The notes beneath the pieces are model-generated. The model had not been told where the DNA came from and did not search any database. It was given only the letters and a program-made list of their open reading frames with translations. 64,000 nucleotides of DNA from Beroe forskalii (taxonomy: Eukaryota; Ctenophora; Nuda; Beroida; Beroidae). The position numbers and the translations under genes are program-made. Below are positions 21,576-36,500 of the stretch, piece after piece. Each line of letters begins with the position of its first letter. Within the stretch, counting starts at the first letter, position 1. The DNA lies in NCBI GenBank assembly GCA_011033025.1, contig WFMF01000137.1, forward strand, positions 310,001 through 374,000, written 5' to 3'.

Positions 21576-24500
21576 CTAGGGAGGCAGGAAGATAAGAGGG
21601 GAGATAAGAAGAGAGACAGAGTAGAGAGGGAAAGAAGGAAAATGAGGGATGGGAATTTTCCCTATTTTCAAAAGGAGACAAGAAGATGAGTAGTCAAATA
21701 GGAAATTGAAGAGGGTAAATTTAGGATGATATTTAAGAAATAATGTCAGGTAAATGTGCAGAGTACATAATTTAGTTGTCTCTATTAGAGTATTAACTGC
21801 ACTCACCTAGCAAGGGAAACAGTGTCGGCATCACTGAAATCTGTCTCGTGGAGGTCTACTGTGCTTTCACGGTTGGTTTTAGCTGAAGAAACGAATATTT
21901 TCACATAATCAAATTTTATTTCAATTACATTTCAAAATCATAGTTATGACCGTAGATGAATGTAAAGCGTCGAACCCCAAGAATTTCAACTTTGTCAACA
22001 TTATGACCAGAAATCATAATTTTCTTTTGTTATGGCCTTGAATTCAAATTCGAACAATGACTGCCCTGTGGTTTCACGATTGTGGCCGATGGACAATTCC
22101 AAGGACAGTGTTTTAAAACCATTAGAAATTGCTCCAACATGTGATTAGGCTTCCCTGGTGCCTAGTCGTAACAGGTTACAAGCTGGACACTAACAAATCA
22201 GCCAAAACATCGTGAATATAACAATTAGAAAGTGCCCTTTATCATAATATTCAATATGATCAATACAGCCATTGTGGTTTCCTAAGCTCATGCATGGACA
22301 TTGGACATGAGATTTACATTAGAAAGAATACGTGAGATTTACTAACATGTTATGAGGTGACAAAACGTGCAATTCGAGCTCCCGCCAGTCGCTATTCTTT
22401 CACACATGATCATATTCATGTAAATTTTATCGACAAGCAATGCAAGGTAGAAGAAATATCTTGACATTATGCCTTTTGACACTTCGATGAAAACTATTTA
22501 GGGAGGGGTTCAACTATAGTCGCAAAAAACACTTATCTCAGTCGAGCTTATAAAATCAGAATGATAGAGATCATCACATGGCCGCTTGGCTATAAATATA
22601 GTCTCGATTATTTTGTTTTTGTGGTTGGCGCTGCTTATCAGAATGTCCAAGTTCAAAATAATGTGCACACGCGAGAGTTTTCAATGAGACGATCGTCTCG
22701 GAAAACATCTCCAAAATATGAAAATATGAGCGATAAATAAAATGGTTGTGGATTTAATTAGAATTTCTTCTATTTGGAGTCAATGGTGAATTTCAAACAA
22801 TAAGCAGTCTGTTTAACGGTTTGCTCGAGATAATTGAATTCACGGTTAGACATCATGGATCACTTTATTTTTAGAAGGCATAAGAACTATTTTTGAAAAT
22901 GCTCGATATTTCTCCACGATTCCACAATAATCTTGCATATCATATCTAAAGATAGTTAAGTTCCGACTTTGTGAGGTGCAATTGGCTGAAACTCAAAGAT
23001 ATGGAAACTTTCACAAAACTGACCGACATGATTTTATTTTTATTTCAATTTCTCTTCAAGAAAGTTTCCTCACGACGTGAAGTCTCTTTGAAACGCGCAA
23101 ATTATGAAGTATGTTATAAAATCTCACAAAGCGGTAGAAGGTTTTCAAATGCAAGAATGTAAGAATGTATTGCATGTAACTTATTTCCCTCGGCACCCAC
23201 CTACTACCCGCGGCACCCAACTTCTCAATTTGCAGTTGGCTGAATCTCTATACAGATGAAAATCAGCACCCACCTACTACGAGTTTTATAGGTCCCGGTT
23301 CCTGGGCCACTTCCTGCAGTATCCTCGCCGCTTCAGCATTCCCGATCTTCTCAAACGAGATATCGTTAACGTTGAGGATCAGGTCGTTTGTAGATATCCG
23401 GCCGTCTGCCTCCACCGCTCCGCCTTTGTAGATCTGTCCGACGTAGATACCCGGGACAGCTGCGGGGTTTCAGCTTAGATTTAGTTGAGGGAAAATAAGG
23501 AAATTTGCGGGTTTCAATCTTACATTGAGGTGCAGTCAATCTAAGCCAAAGACCACGGTTCAGAAATGCGGTGTTTGGCTTAGATTGAGCATTAAAACTT
23601 GAAGTTCTGGCAAAGTTTGATTGATCGATACAACACTGAGAAATGTTTAAACCCTAATTTTGAATTTTGAGTTTCCCGTATCCTAAACTTACTGCTATCA
23701 TCGGAAGAGCTGTAGATACTGAAACCCAGGTAGGAACTCGCACAGTCAATAGTAACAGTAATAATATTCAGGGATGAACTAGACTCAGTCATGCTGCTGA
23801 AGGAGGAACACCGTTGAGGAGGCTTGATGATCTGTTTCTTGCGTTTCCGGCGTCTCTGCCGCTGTCGGGACTCCCTGCGGGAGGGAATATTAGGATTCGA
23901 TAGATTAAATTGATTGATAAGATTGATCCTTAGAAGAATTTATCAAATTTATGGTGAGCTTTGGACTTCGGAGCTTTTAGCTTCCTAAAAGACTCAAAAT
24001 TTCAGTCTAGGAGACAGGCAAATGGTGCATGAATTCTACAAATTAACGCACAAGTTAACATTAACCGTCAGTCCCTTACTAATTTGGGGACTGAGGGTTA
24101 ACCTTTACCCTCACAAATTAACGTACAAGTTAACATTATCTGGCGGAGTCCGAGGAGGCAGAATAACGATAGTTTCACCCGTCATGCCACGCCCGCAGTG
24201 GGGTCCTCAGCTTACAATACCACAGCTATATAAGAGAAAAGTTGATTGTGGTTACTGAAGTACTGACAGGAACCGAATACTTCAGAGCTATATACGAAGG
24301 TTCAGAGTTGAGAATTATACTTGATTGTGGGCACTGAAGTACTGACAGAAACACCGCATACTTCAGAGCTATATATGATAGTTCAGGGTTGAGAAAACAG
24401 AGTGGGGGTCCTCAGCTTACAATACCACAGCTATATAGTACGAGAGTTCAGGATTGGGGAAATGGTGACTTCAAGAGCTACACAAGAGTTAAAATTTGTA

Positions 24501-27500
24501 GTAAGTCCGTAAATCTTGATCTTGGCTATCATAATTAGTAATTATAAGTAATTAAATATTTTATGTCAATTTAGCTATGCCCGGTACGGAGCCCATCAGT
24601 TTCGATTCCTTGTTCAACATGCCGCAAACAAGAAACTTTAAATGCTCAGCCAATTAGGAAATTGAGAGTAAGTCAATAAATAAGTTATCAGCAAATCTTT
24701 TGCCAAATTCACTACGCAAACAGTTGTAAGGAAAGATTAAGATCCGAGAAAAATAAGAACAGAGTTGTGCAGGCAGCACAAATCAATCCTTAATGAAATA
24801 AGATTAAATTAAATTAAAAACAATTGTTACAAAACCAAACTAGACTCCAGACTTGACGGTCAATGGTTTTTGTACCAAAACTCTTCAACCCGTGATGAAA
24901 AATATACGGCATCCATGTAATAAAACCAACTGCGGTTGCGATGTCGAAGTACAGTTTCGCTCAAGAAAAACATACAGTTTTGCGTAAGAATAACACTATT
25001 GTAAACAATGATAATGACGTCATTCGAACCTCTCAATATTATTGGAGCGCGACCTCTTGATTATGTAGAAATTACAAATATTCGAAGCCACGCATAATAA
25101 TAAATTAATTAAAAACATAATACGTGAGATTGTGATTCTTATACTCTTACAGCATTAATTGTTTTTACTAAATATTGGTAGACTCTGTAGGCGATAAAAC
25201 CGACTGAGTTAATAACGCATGATTTCGGAAAATTAGTGAAATAACAGAAAAATATTTTGAATGAGAATAGATAAACCATTTTAAATATAGATTTTGGAAA
25301 AGAAATAATAATAAACAGGTGCAAGTCTAGACACCAGTTATAATTGAAAATTAATTTTAAAATAATAAATTTTCAAGATAAATTATCGGATTGTCGGCAT
25401 GAAATGTAATTTTCTGTAACGGCGTTCCGAAACGTAAGAAAGATGTTCGAAACAAGTCGGCAAAAAAGTTTAACAAAAAAATTATTGCGGTGCTCGAAAA
25501 TGAGCAGAAATTCGAAAGTTCGAATCAGCATTAGCCATTATGTACTATTTTTGTCGCGCGATTAGTAGGAAAAAGGTTACAAGTATATATATTTGTACCA
25601 CTCTGAACCATGGGACACAAAAGAAACGAAACATATTATTATGGCTCCCTCACACGGGAATTTTAATTGTGTAAGACTACACGGACCGATTCTATAAATT
25701 CTCTCTGCTATAGCAGCAGATCAGTAGCATATATTGGATCGTCAGCCGTCATTTCAACGGGGGAGAAAGAGAGCGGAAAATGGAGAAAGAGAGTTAGAAA
25801 GAGAGCGGAAAATAGAGAAAGAGTGAGAAAGAGAGCTAGAAAGAGAGTGAGAAAGAGAGCAGAAAATGGAGAAAGAGAGCAAGAAAGAGAGCAAGAAAGA
25901 GAGATTGAGCCAAGGATAATCAGGTTAAAGGAACTTTGGAATACACATCATAGCTCTCAGCAGGTGTTATGTAGGATTTGGTCTATTTAAACCCTAGTCC
26001 CGTTACACAAGGGGTAATGACTGGGAGTGCAAAGAACGAAACCAAGACAGAAAATGTACACGAAAGGAATGCGATTGGCAATTGAGATCGAAGACACATA
26101 CCGGAAAAACGTGTGGACTCTCCGCGAGAAATTCTATACGCACAAAACTCTCTGAAATGAAAAGTCGAAGGGGACAAAGGGTGCACGAGAAAAGGCGAGA
26201 GAGCGGGAATGGGAATCGGACTGGACGAATATTTCATAGACATAGGTACATGCTTATGACCTCATTCTGATCCTTAGGGCACGGTCCGAATAGAATATTA
26301 TATGGCAAGAAATGATCCGGAAAATCGTGATGTGTAGTGTGTGACGGGTGTGCTGTAGTGTGCAGTTTGTGTAGGATTGAGCAAGGCTCAGTTACACGCA
26401 CTACATGCCAAATATTGGCATGCGTAACGTACACATATAACTAGGGTGTACCAATAGCCTTAGGATCACCGATCATAAAGATTGGTGATGGGACACACCC
26501 CTGGCAAATAGAGGAAAATATTCATGGCCGAAAGGAGCTGACGAAATACCTCGGGTTCGTTTGTTTTTGCAAATTGCAGCGAATATCACAGGGGCAGAGG
26601 GCAATTAGTCAACGTTATATGCATACGAATATCCCTCCAATCATTATCAAACGATATATCCTAGACATTAGGTGAGCTTCATCGGACTAAAATATGCGAT
26701 TATGATAATTTGCCCCCATTTTCCAAAGTTTTTAAAGAGCTATCAACAAAGGTCTTTTCATCAGAAAATAAGTAAACTATGTTCGATATGCGCAATCCGG
26801 TCACGGAATGAATATGTTGTTTGCTTTTTAAACACCGTGCGATTATGTAAAAGTTCAGTACTTGTTTTAAAAACTGGAGGAAAACCTGGCGAGGCAGTAA
26901 AGAATATATGCATCGGATAAGAATTTGTAAACAAAATAACGTGATCATTTGACGACTTTCACCACGCAACATTTTGTCTACGAGAAGAAATATGAGATAC
27001 TTCGATCATAAATAGGCACGTACGATAATCTAATGAAACGAAATTGCTACAATATATAATATGGAGTACCTCTTGAAACTTTGAAATTATTGAGTCCACT
27101 TGGCACTTGGCAGAGTCCACCAACCCAGAAACCAGAGAGTCCAAGTAAATAAAAAAGTCAACACACACGAAACACAAACGTAGTAGTAGTGTAATACACT
27201 ACATAAAGTAAAATAATATTAATAGCGATACCATAACACACACATCTTCACGAATATATGAGTACAAACAGCTGGTGCAGCTGTAAGTGTAGTGCGTGTC
27301 TGTAAGTGTGTACTGTGTAAGTGAGTGTTAGTGTGTGTAAGTTTGTCTGTCTGAGTACGTGTGTGTCTGTATGTTTGTGCCTGTCTGTAAGTTTGTGTGT
27401 CTGTGTAAGCTTGCTTGTCTGTAAGTTCACCTTCACGCTTTCACGAATATATGAGTACAACCAGCTGGTGTTGCTGTGTGTACAGCTGTGGTACGTGTCT

Positions 27501-30500
27501 GTAAGTGTGTACGTGTACACGTGTACGTGTTTGAAAAGCGTAAGTGTAAATGTCTGTAAGTTTGTGTCTGTAAGTTTGTGTCTGTAAGTTTGTGTCTGTA
27601 AGTTTGTCTGTCAGTCTGTGTATAATGTATATGTCTGCACGTTAGTCTGTCTGTGGGTATATGTTTATATGTTCCTTCGTCAATTGTCTGTCTGTGGGTA
27701 TAGGTGGGTTTGTCTGTACAACTTTTCGTGTCTGTTAGTAAACTAAATGTATGAATTTTCGTGAGTGGTTGTGGAGATGAGGAGTGCCCCACTGTAGCTC
27801 TGTTCGGATGTCTGCCGATTCAATGAATGCTTGTTTGTCTGTTTGTCTGTAAAATGTACACTGTACTTGCGTTTGTACATGGCATTATTAACGCATTATG
27901 TCTGCGTCCATGTACTGTACATTACGTATGGCATTGTGTTTGTGAGTCTGTCACTGTATGATTATCATGTACGCGAGAAAAGGAAACTTCAGAGAGCTAA
28001 GGAGCTAAGGAGATGGAAGGGGGAGGGTAACAAATGGCACTTAAATCTAATGGTATGTTAATGACATTCAGAGCGACTGCTCACAATGCCATCCCGGGCG
28101 GTATTATTATAATGGAAAATATACCGGAAAAAAAACTTCAGTCGGCATTTATATAGTCCATATTCGAGCTGCTGCAAAGGTCAAATCGATTTAAGGTGCC
28201 AGGTCAGACGAAATAGAATACCGGCTACAAGGGACAAATCAATTCATGAAGATGTTTCGCAAAGAGAGATTTAATTCGAATATAGCAGCCCGAGCCCGCC
28301 TGAGAATGCTGAATGTAAATGAATTGTTCTTTCATTTTCTAATGTCAGGAAGATCCAGCTCTAAAGTGAATTGTGGCCAGTTCCAAATCAATATTAACGA
28401 AAACTTGAATGTCAATAATTTTTTGGCACAGTCACAGAGAAATTAATAATAAAGCAAATCACGATGTTCAGTGTTCAGCAAAAACCTTCGTGCCAGTTTT
28501 TATGTACAAATGCTGGCGTCAACCAGCTGATTTGTGATTCGTTCCGAGGTTTGACAAATATATTAGAGTCGACAATAAAGCCGAGTAAAACAGGGCAAAA
28601 AGACATGTCAATTATCGAGAAATAAGTGATGTTAAACGACAGGAAAGTTCAGCCCAATTACCAGAAATTCTGGTGTTTCTGGAAGTCAGGATCCAGCAGC
28701 AAACGGACCAAAAACGGAGTTTCAAGCGACAGCATTTAAATATTACGATACTTTGAAAATAATATGATAAAATATGTTTTAAAACGGCAAAAGAAATCCA
28801 AGCACAACAAAATGTTGTTATATGCGAAATGGATACAACTGCTCACGTTATATAACGTTATGATATTTGTTGTAATAAGTAGCAAACACTCAAAAGTTCC
28901 GACACCGTCAAACACAAACAGAGCTACTTAAACAATAAAATACTCTCTCCTTCGTGCGACGACGACACATCATGAATATATAAATATTTAATAAAATGAA
29001 TAAAATGTATATATTTCACAGCATTCAAATATAGATTACTAGAGATATAATAGAATGAATTACCTACACTCACGCGTACAAACCAGTGGCATCATATGAA
29101 AAATATATATCAATAAGCAAGTCATTCGAAAATGGTGGTACACAACTTTCGAGAGTTATAAATTGCCATTCACGCCAAATTGGCGGGAATTTTGACGTCA
29201 TCATCATTGTTGAAAATGGTGGGTTATTGACGTAACGAGCTATTTCTCGTGAGCAACTCACACTATATATAATTTTAGTTCCGAACACCTTTAGTTATAA
29301 TAAAATTTTAAACATTTAGTACTAAAATGGCGCATGCATGGCGATCTGGTGTGAAAAGAGAAAAGCCGAAGAGGTTTTAAAACGGCGCGCACACGAGAGA
29401 GATAGAGAATGTGTTTTGTCTAATTTAAGATTATATATTAAACAAAAGACCGGTGACTCCGAACATTCTTCAGTCAAGATATAGAAGTTGGCGCGTTAAA
29501 GAATGTCAGATACGATGACGTCATTATCAAAGCTAAAACTGCTAAGTTGATGACGTTGAACCGCATATTTTATGAGAACGGCGTTTAGAGATAAAGCAGC
29601 GTACTTGAGATACATCTGGTTCAGTACAAACGCACAAACGCACTGCGCGTCGCACGCAAATAACACGCCGTCAAAAATTACGTAATTTTCATACCTCAAA
29701 GTGGTCTATTGATGACGAAACATCCCGCCTAGTTTTTGACGGAATATCTTCCAAGTCAGAGCGGCGACGTAAGATTATCACGGAATGTGTGCGGTCACAA
29801 GAAACACGTGAATTATGACCCCACCAAAGCACCAAAGGCGCGGATCTAAAATTAGATGAGAGCTTTGATATATGATATGCAAGGTACACGCACATACATA
29901 CACACAGGTATTATTGAGTGAGTATCGGAATAATAACAAAATTTAATTTCATACAAGGGCGGTGGTCCGTGGAAGTCCCACAGCCCCTTTCAAGAGGAAA
30001 CGTGAGGCTGGAACATTCCATAGCAAGCGATGATCATTCTGGAACATAAATACAAGCGTGGCAATACAACGTGTTGTAATCGTACGATTCCGAAACATCA
30101 CTTCGATACTCATAAATCATGCGACTTATAATGAATAGAAGACGCTCAAAATTCAAATATGATGTCAATAAAACATGGAAAATTAGCTGTCGAAACCAAT
30201 AAACCGAAAAATGCAAGAAAGGAAGTGGTTTTCGGTAAATTCCATAAAATCACAGCTCTTTCAGAAATGTGCAGCATAGAATAAAATAACTCTCACAACA
30301 CAATAATGTGTAAATTACAATATACGGAATGGGAAATCACACTTCCCCACGCAAATCACGCAACCAACAGACTCTTTAGAGATGACGTCATTATCATAGC
30401 TCAAAGTGGAGTGTTGATGACGTCATTATACCGACTTATATTATTTCTCATGGGGTTTAACATACGTAACATTCCTGACAAGCCTACGACACACACAATA

Positions 30501-33500
30501 CACACGGACACACAAACATACAAACACACGGACAAACAAACACACGGACATACAAACAAACAAACGAGCATATAATATAACATATTCAGTATTCACATAA
30601 TAAAATGAGGGAGGGTAAATTCCGCATTTTACAGATTTTCATGGGAAGTATAAATTTATTTCAATTTATATGAAAAATTCATATAAATGAAATCAACTCA
30701 TATACTGAGACTATAAAAAGGAAATTAAACAGAAAATTAAAAATCAAAGCGTATATTTTAAACTCAGCCAAGCACACTCAACAAACAAACAAATAAAGCA
30801 TAATATACTACAAAATTCAAGCAAAATATATAATCACATATTCAAGTAGGTCCGAATGAACATAATTATCACAAATATAATACGTGTTAGATCACACATA
30901 ATAAATATTAAATATTTACGAAGGTATTATATACTTCGACAAGCGTCATGGGTCAAGGGGGGCTTTCAAGCGACGCACACGCAATCCCACACAAGAGACT
31001 TTGGAAAATAATACCAACCGCAATATATAGGCGGCTCAACATCATCAAATTACAGCTTTGTGCTATGATAATTTCATCATCGTATTGCAACCGCCTTCAA
31101 GTCCTACACACATCTTGTTACTAACCGACCGCAAGGGTATGTAACAAGCTCTGAAAAGTACAGAAGGAAACTAACAACTTGAGAGACGATATTACGTCAC
31201 GTGATAACAGGGTCACGTGATAAAATAAATCACGTGATATGATCACGTCATCTTAAAATTCTTTGGAATTTAACCAGTGTAGGCAGTGTACATTGTATAG
31301 TGAGAGCTGTATAATCCGATCCATGACACTACGTCCGGTTATGTCAGCTGTGCGCTAGATTCAATGTCTGATTTTAGCTTTGACTCACGCTTTAATTCAC
31401 ACATCATCTGAATCGTTCAATCAATTGCAATTTGCAGATGTAACATTGTACAGCAAATCTGTACTGTATTATGCAAATAAAAAGACAATATTTGACTGAT
31501 ACAGCTGTATGTGATAAATTGATGAAGTACAGAAAAATTGTTGCTGATACATGACAATGTTCTATTGAGGACGGTACATACCGAGCAAGACGACAACAAA
31601 TACTAACATACAGTTTAAAATGATACGCAGTCTAAATATATAATACCTAATACCCTGGCAATTTTCTGCAAAAGAGGTGATCTGGAATAAACAGGAATGA
31701 GAAATATGCTATCATTCCCAAGGTCAAACACTCATGCCAAAAGATCTAGAATTCTATAAATATAAACGAAGATCTTTTGTCGTTTTGTAACAAACTAACA
31801 AATTGACCGAGAAGTCAATTCTGGAAAAGTGGGCAAGAATTCGTAGAAATATCTAACCAATACTCTAGACAATCGGATACCGATCAAATTTATTATGACT
31901 ATGAATAATTACTGTAGTGTCTGGAAGAATGCATTCTGCTCGATCGGTAGTCTGAAGAAAGGAAAAGATAGAGGAAAACAGCAATTACATAATACACAAC
32001 GTAGAATAATTTTATTACTCATTATCAAATGATGTAATTTTCTGAGCTACTATAGTACAGTACTTGAATCGGGGCACACTTGGAAGAATTTAGTACATGT
32101 TGGTCCACTATGTAACTGCAGTGCAGTTGCAGTGATTTCAAAAAGTTAAAATTCTTCGCCTTATCACAGTTAACTATTGGGGCGGGGGTAAGGCAAACTT
32201 TGGCAAACTATGGCAAACTTTGGCTAACACTTTATTTGGCAAACTCCAAAAAAAGTGGAAGCATTTGCCAAAGTTTGCCAAAGTTTGCCAAAAATAAAAC
32301 ACATTTTTGAGCACTTTGGCAACACTTTAGGTACCCATAATATGCTTTTCAACGATGCTGAATCGATTCCCAAGGTCAGTTTCACATTTTGACGTTATCC
32401 AGAAGCTGTAGCAGAGATCACATCCACATTGAATAGAGTAGGAGACTACAGTAAAAAAATACGGTATTTCATTACCTCTTAATTTAAGTCTTATGCATTT
32501 AAGTACTAAGTAGTCCGATCAAACAGTTGAAGCCTTTAAAACCGAAGCATCCACGCTGTTCCAGCAGCCTAAAATCAATAGTAAGGCCCCACCAGGGCCC
32601 CTGACCAGTTTCCATGGATTCCTGCAACATAACCCGACATAACGTTGTTGAGAATATTATTTGCCTAGTGGAGACTGAATGGAGCCTAGTGGAGGCTGGG
32701 TGGAGCCTAGTGGAGGTTGGGTGGAGCCTAGTGGAGGCTGTGTGACGCCTAGTGGAGGCTGTGTGGAGACTGGAGCCTAGTGGAGGCTATTGTTGCATAG
32801 TGGAGGCTGAATGGAGCCAAGTAGAGACTGAGTGGGGACTAGTGGAAGCTAAAAGAACGCTGAGTGGAGCTGAGTGAAGGCCGATTGGAGCCTAGTTGAG
32901 GCTGAATGCTGAATAGAACCTAATGGAGGCTGGGTGGAGCCTAGTGGAGGCTGATTGGAGCATACTGGAGACTGAGTGGAGCCGAGTGGAGGCTGTTTGG
33001 AGCGTGGTGGAGGCTGAGTGGAGCCTGGTGGAGGCTGGGTGTCGCCTAGAAGAGGCTATATGGAGCCTAATGGTGGCTTTTTGGAGCCTAATGGAGGCTG
33101 AGTGGAAGCTAGTGGTCAGTGGAGGCTGAGTGGAGTCTAGTGGAAGCTGAGTGCAGCCTAGTGGAAGCTGAGTGGAGCCTAGTGGAGGCTGGGTGGAGCC
33201 TAGTGGAGGCTATTGTTGCCTAGTGGAGGCTGAATGGAGCCAATTAGCCAAGTAGAGACTGAGTGGAGCCGAGTGGAGGCTGTTTGGAGCGTGGTGGAGG
33301 CTGAGTGGAGCCTAGTGGAGGCTGGGTGTCGCCTAGAAGAGGCTATATGGAGCCTAATGGTGGCTGTGTGGAGCCTAATGGAGGCTGAGTGGAGGCTAGT
33401 GGTCAGTGGAGGCTGTGTGTAGCCTTGTGGTCCATTGGAGGCTGAGTGGAGCCTAGTGGAGGCTGAATGGAGCCTAGTGGAGGCTGTGTGGAGCCTAGTG

Positions 33501-36500
33501 GAGGCTGAGTGGAGCCTAGTGGACTAGTGGAGGCTGAGTGGAGCCTAGTGGAGGCTGAGTGGAGGCTAGTGGAGGCTGCGTGGAGTCTAGTGGAGGCTGG
33601 GTGTCACCTAGAAGAGGCTATATGGAGCCTAATGGTGGCTGTGTGGAGCCTAGTGGAGGCTGAGTGGAGCCTAGTGGAGGCTGAGTGGAGCCTAGTGGAC
33701 TAGTGGAGGCTGAGTGGAGCCTAGTGGAGGCTAGTGGAGGCTGAGTGGAGTCTAGGGGAAGCTGAGTGGAGCCTAGTGGAGGGAGAATGGAGCCTAGTGG
33801 AGACTATTCGAGGCTGAGGTGCCGAGTGGAGGCTGTGTGGAGCCTAGTGGTCCAGTGGAGGCTGAGTGGAGGCTGAATGGAGCCTAGTGGAGGCTGTGGA
33901 GCCTAGTGGAGGCTGAGTGGGGCCTAGTGGAGGCTGAGTGGAGCCTAGTGTAAGTGGAGGCTGCGTGGAGCCTATTGGAGGCTAGTGGAGGCTGAGTGGA
34001 GTCTAGGGAAGCTGAGTGGAGCCTAGTGGAGGCTGTGTGGAGCCTAGTGGACTAGTGGAGGCTGAGTGGAGCCTAGTGGAGGCTGAGCAGATGCTAGTGG
34101 AGGCTGAGTGGAAGCTGAGTGGAGGATAGTTGGAGCTGTCTGAAAGTTTGAATCTATAAACTGCTTTTAAAATTAAGAAATTATTGCGCATTTACCAGCT
34201 TCCTTTTAATTTTGTTTTATGGACGCTAAGCCTCCAAATAGCCTCCATTAGCCTCCATATTAAAGCAATTTATACGAAAATGTTATGATTCAGTTTCTGT
34301 GTCCAAGGCTAAAAAAAAAGCTTCAGTGGAGGATAAACCAAAAATTTCACCTCATGGAGGCTGAGTGGAGGCTTATGGAGGCTAGTGGAGGCTAATTAGC
34401 CTCCACAGGAGGCTATTTTCAGTAAGCCTGCCTATTGCAATCATTGAGTATATCCATGGAGGCTAATGCAGAGGCTTATTTTTAAATTAGCCTCCATTCA
34501 GCCTCCATGGATGCTAATTTTGGTCATATTCCTGTGGTACAATTTTGCCAAAGACACATTATCGGATGCTGGAGTAGACACATGGATCATTCTTGATGAT
34601 TATAAACATGTCTTTTCTTGAACCAAAAGGTTCTCAAAATTCTAACCAGGGTCCTTTAGAATACCTTTTTGTAAACAAAGCTTGAGGCTTGCAGAGGAAT
34701 GTCAGACGTGAAACCAGTAAAAAGCCTTGAAGGAAGGTCTGAATGAAAATTAAGCATTGAAATCGATTCAGCTCACTCAAATCATTATACACGTCCTGCA
34801 TGCACTGTGGACAATAAATCAGAAATAACAAAATTTTTGGGGTATTTTTGGCAAACTTTGGCAAATTTTGACAAAACTTTGGCAAACTATATGGCAAACT
34901 TTGGCAAACACTTTTTTGGCAAACTGAAAAAAAGTGGAAGCGTTTGCCTAAGTTTGCAAAGTTTGCCCATACCCCCCACTATTGTAATGCGAGAAAAATT
35001 CACCAAAAGATTGTATAGATTCGACGATTACTAAACATTTCTCTGGAACTTTCTGTCTATTCTTCTCCAAACATATTTTGAATTTCCAAGGGCCAACGAC
35101 TTTTAAAGCTTACCAAAGACAAACAACATCTGCGACGCAAGAGAACGCGTTTCTCTCGACATGCAAGGAAGTGAAACTGATTCATATATAAGGGCGGGGA
35201 GAGTTCGCAAATATTTCAAAATATATAACACACGACCAGAGAAGTCACGGACAATTATCAGATCATTACTTAATCAGTTGATAATGGACGTGCTTAACAC
35301 GTATGTTAATTAGTTCGAGTACAGATGATGCTGGAAAACGCGTGCACGCGAAAAGTAGACGAGCAAACGTCATCAAATTACTACCAAAAATAATGATAAT
35401 GACGTCACTCTAAACTTCTAACATATAAATCCTTCAAACGGCGAATAGATTGAAATAAAGTGGAGAGCAAACACAACTGATAAATATTATAGTTTGCTGA
35501 GGAGCCGGAATTTTGGGGAAAATATCCAAGGAATTTTAATCGAACTATCGTATATTTCATTGCGTTTATATTAAAGGTATGTCTGGTCCGACAAGGAAAA
35601 TAATAAAAAGATAATTTACGCAAGCCTTCAATATTAATAATGATCTAAACGGTACAAGTTTACAGATAGGGCTATATTGGGAATTATTGATCAATTTTAT
35701 CTTACAATAGGAACGAATTGTATAGTCTACATTTGCTAATAATCGTCAATGGAAAATGTAGACAACGCAATTATGGATTAAATATACAAAATTAATAAGA
35801 CCACTAATCAATATATGATTGTGTGATTAGAAATAAAATAATAAGACATTGTCTAGGAAAAATACTGAAGAATTCACACCAAGGTTTCATCATGAGAAAA
35901 ACGGCGGAGAGAAATGTGAAATATTTCCTTTTTCGATGGAATTTTAATTTCTAGTAGATAGGTATTTCGGAATTTAAAATTAACTTCGATTCAAATCCAG
36001 CGAACTTGAACTGAAGAATGTCAGAACAATTATAACGTATTCAATAGAACAAGTCCCATGCAAACTTTTTGTTAGAGCGAACGGTTAAAAATCCAAAAAA
36101 CAGAATACGAAAACAAGAAATACATTGCAATGATATGTCATCGATACATCAAATATTTTCACATAATTTAGGGCTCCAAAACGTGTTTAAAACAATATTT
36201 AATAATAAGTATCGAAATAACTGTAAATTATCAGTAATGAAACTAGGAATTATGCACAAATAACTGTAAAATGTCAGTAATAAAACTCAGAATTATGCAC
36301 ATTCTTTGGCTCTATCATCAAAAGGGCCGAGGGCGTAGGATGAAGAATCGGTTGCCTTATGAAAATATACAGTACAAACACAAAGCACCACGAAGAGTCG
36401 GGTTGACGCCTTCAATTCCACATTTAAACTTATGATAATGACGTCATTAGCAATCAGCTATAATTCGTGGTTTGTAAAGGAGAAGAATGTTTAATGTTAA

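Larger units (their letters stand above)
24471..29326. other. Dishevelled intron 4, part left of the arm
   Basis: No exon recognised. It contains a purine-rich GAGAAAGAGAGN array (25758-25905), a GTCTGTAAGTTT-type array (27290-27720) and TGACGTCA modules near 25015 and 29193. Confidence 0.55.

Noticed and set aside
27321-27792. Val/Cys- and Thr/His-rich ORFs on both strands
   Set aside because: Both come from the GT-rich minisatellite, and both strands are open for the same reason.
30490-30575. CA-rich tract as a promoter or origin signature
   Set aside because: A simple ACACGGACAAACA microsatellite present in both arms; nothing functional can be argued from it.
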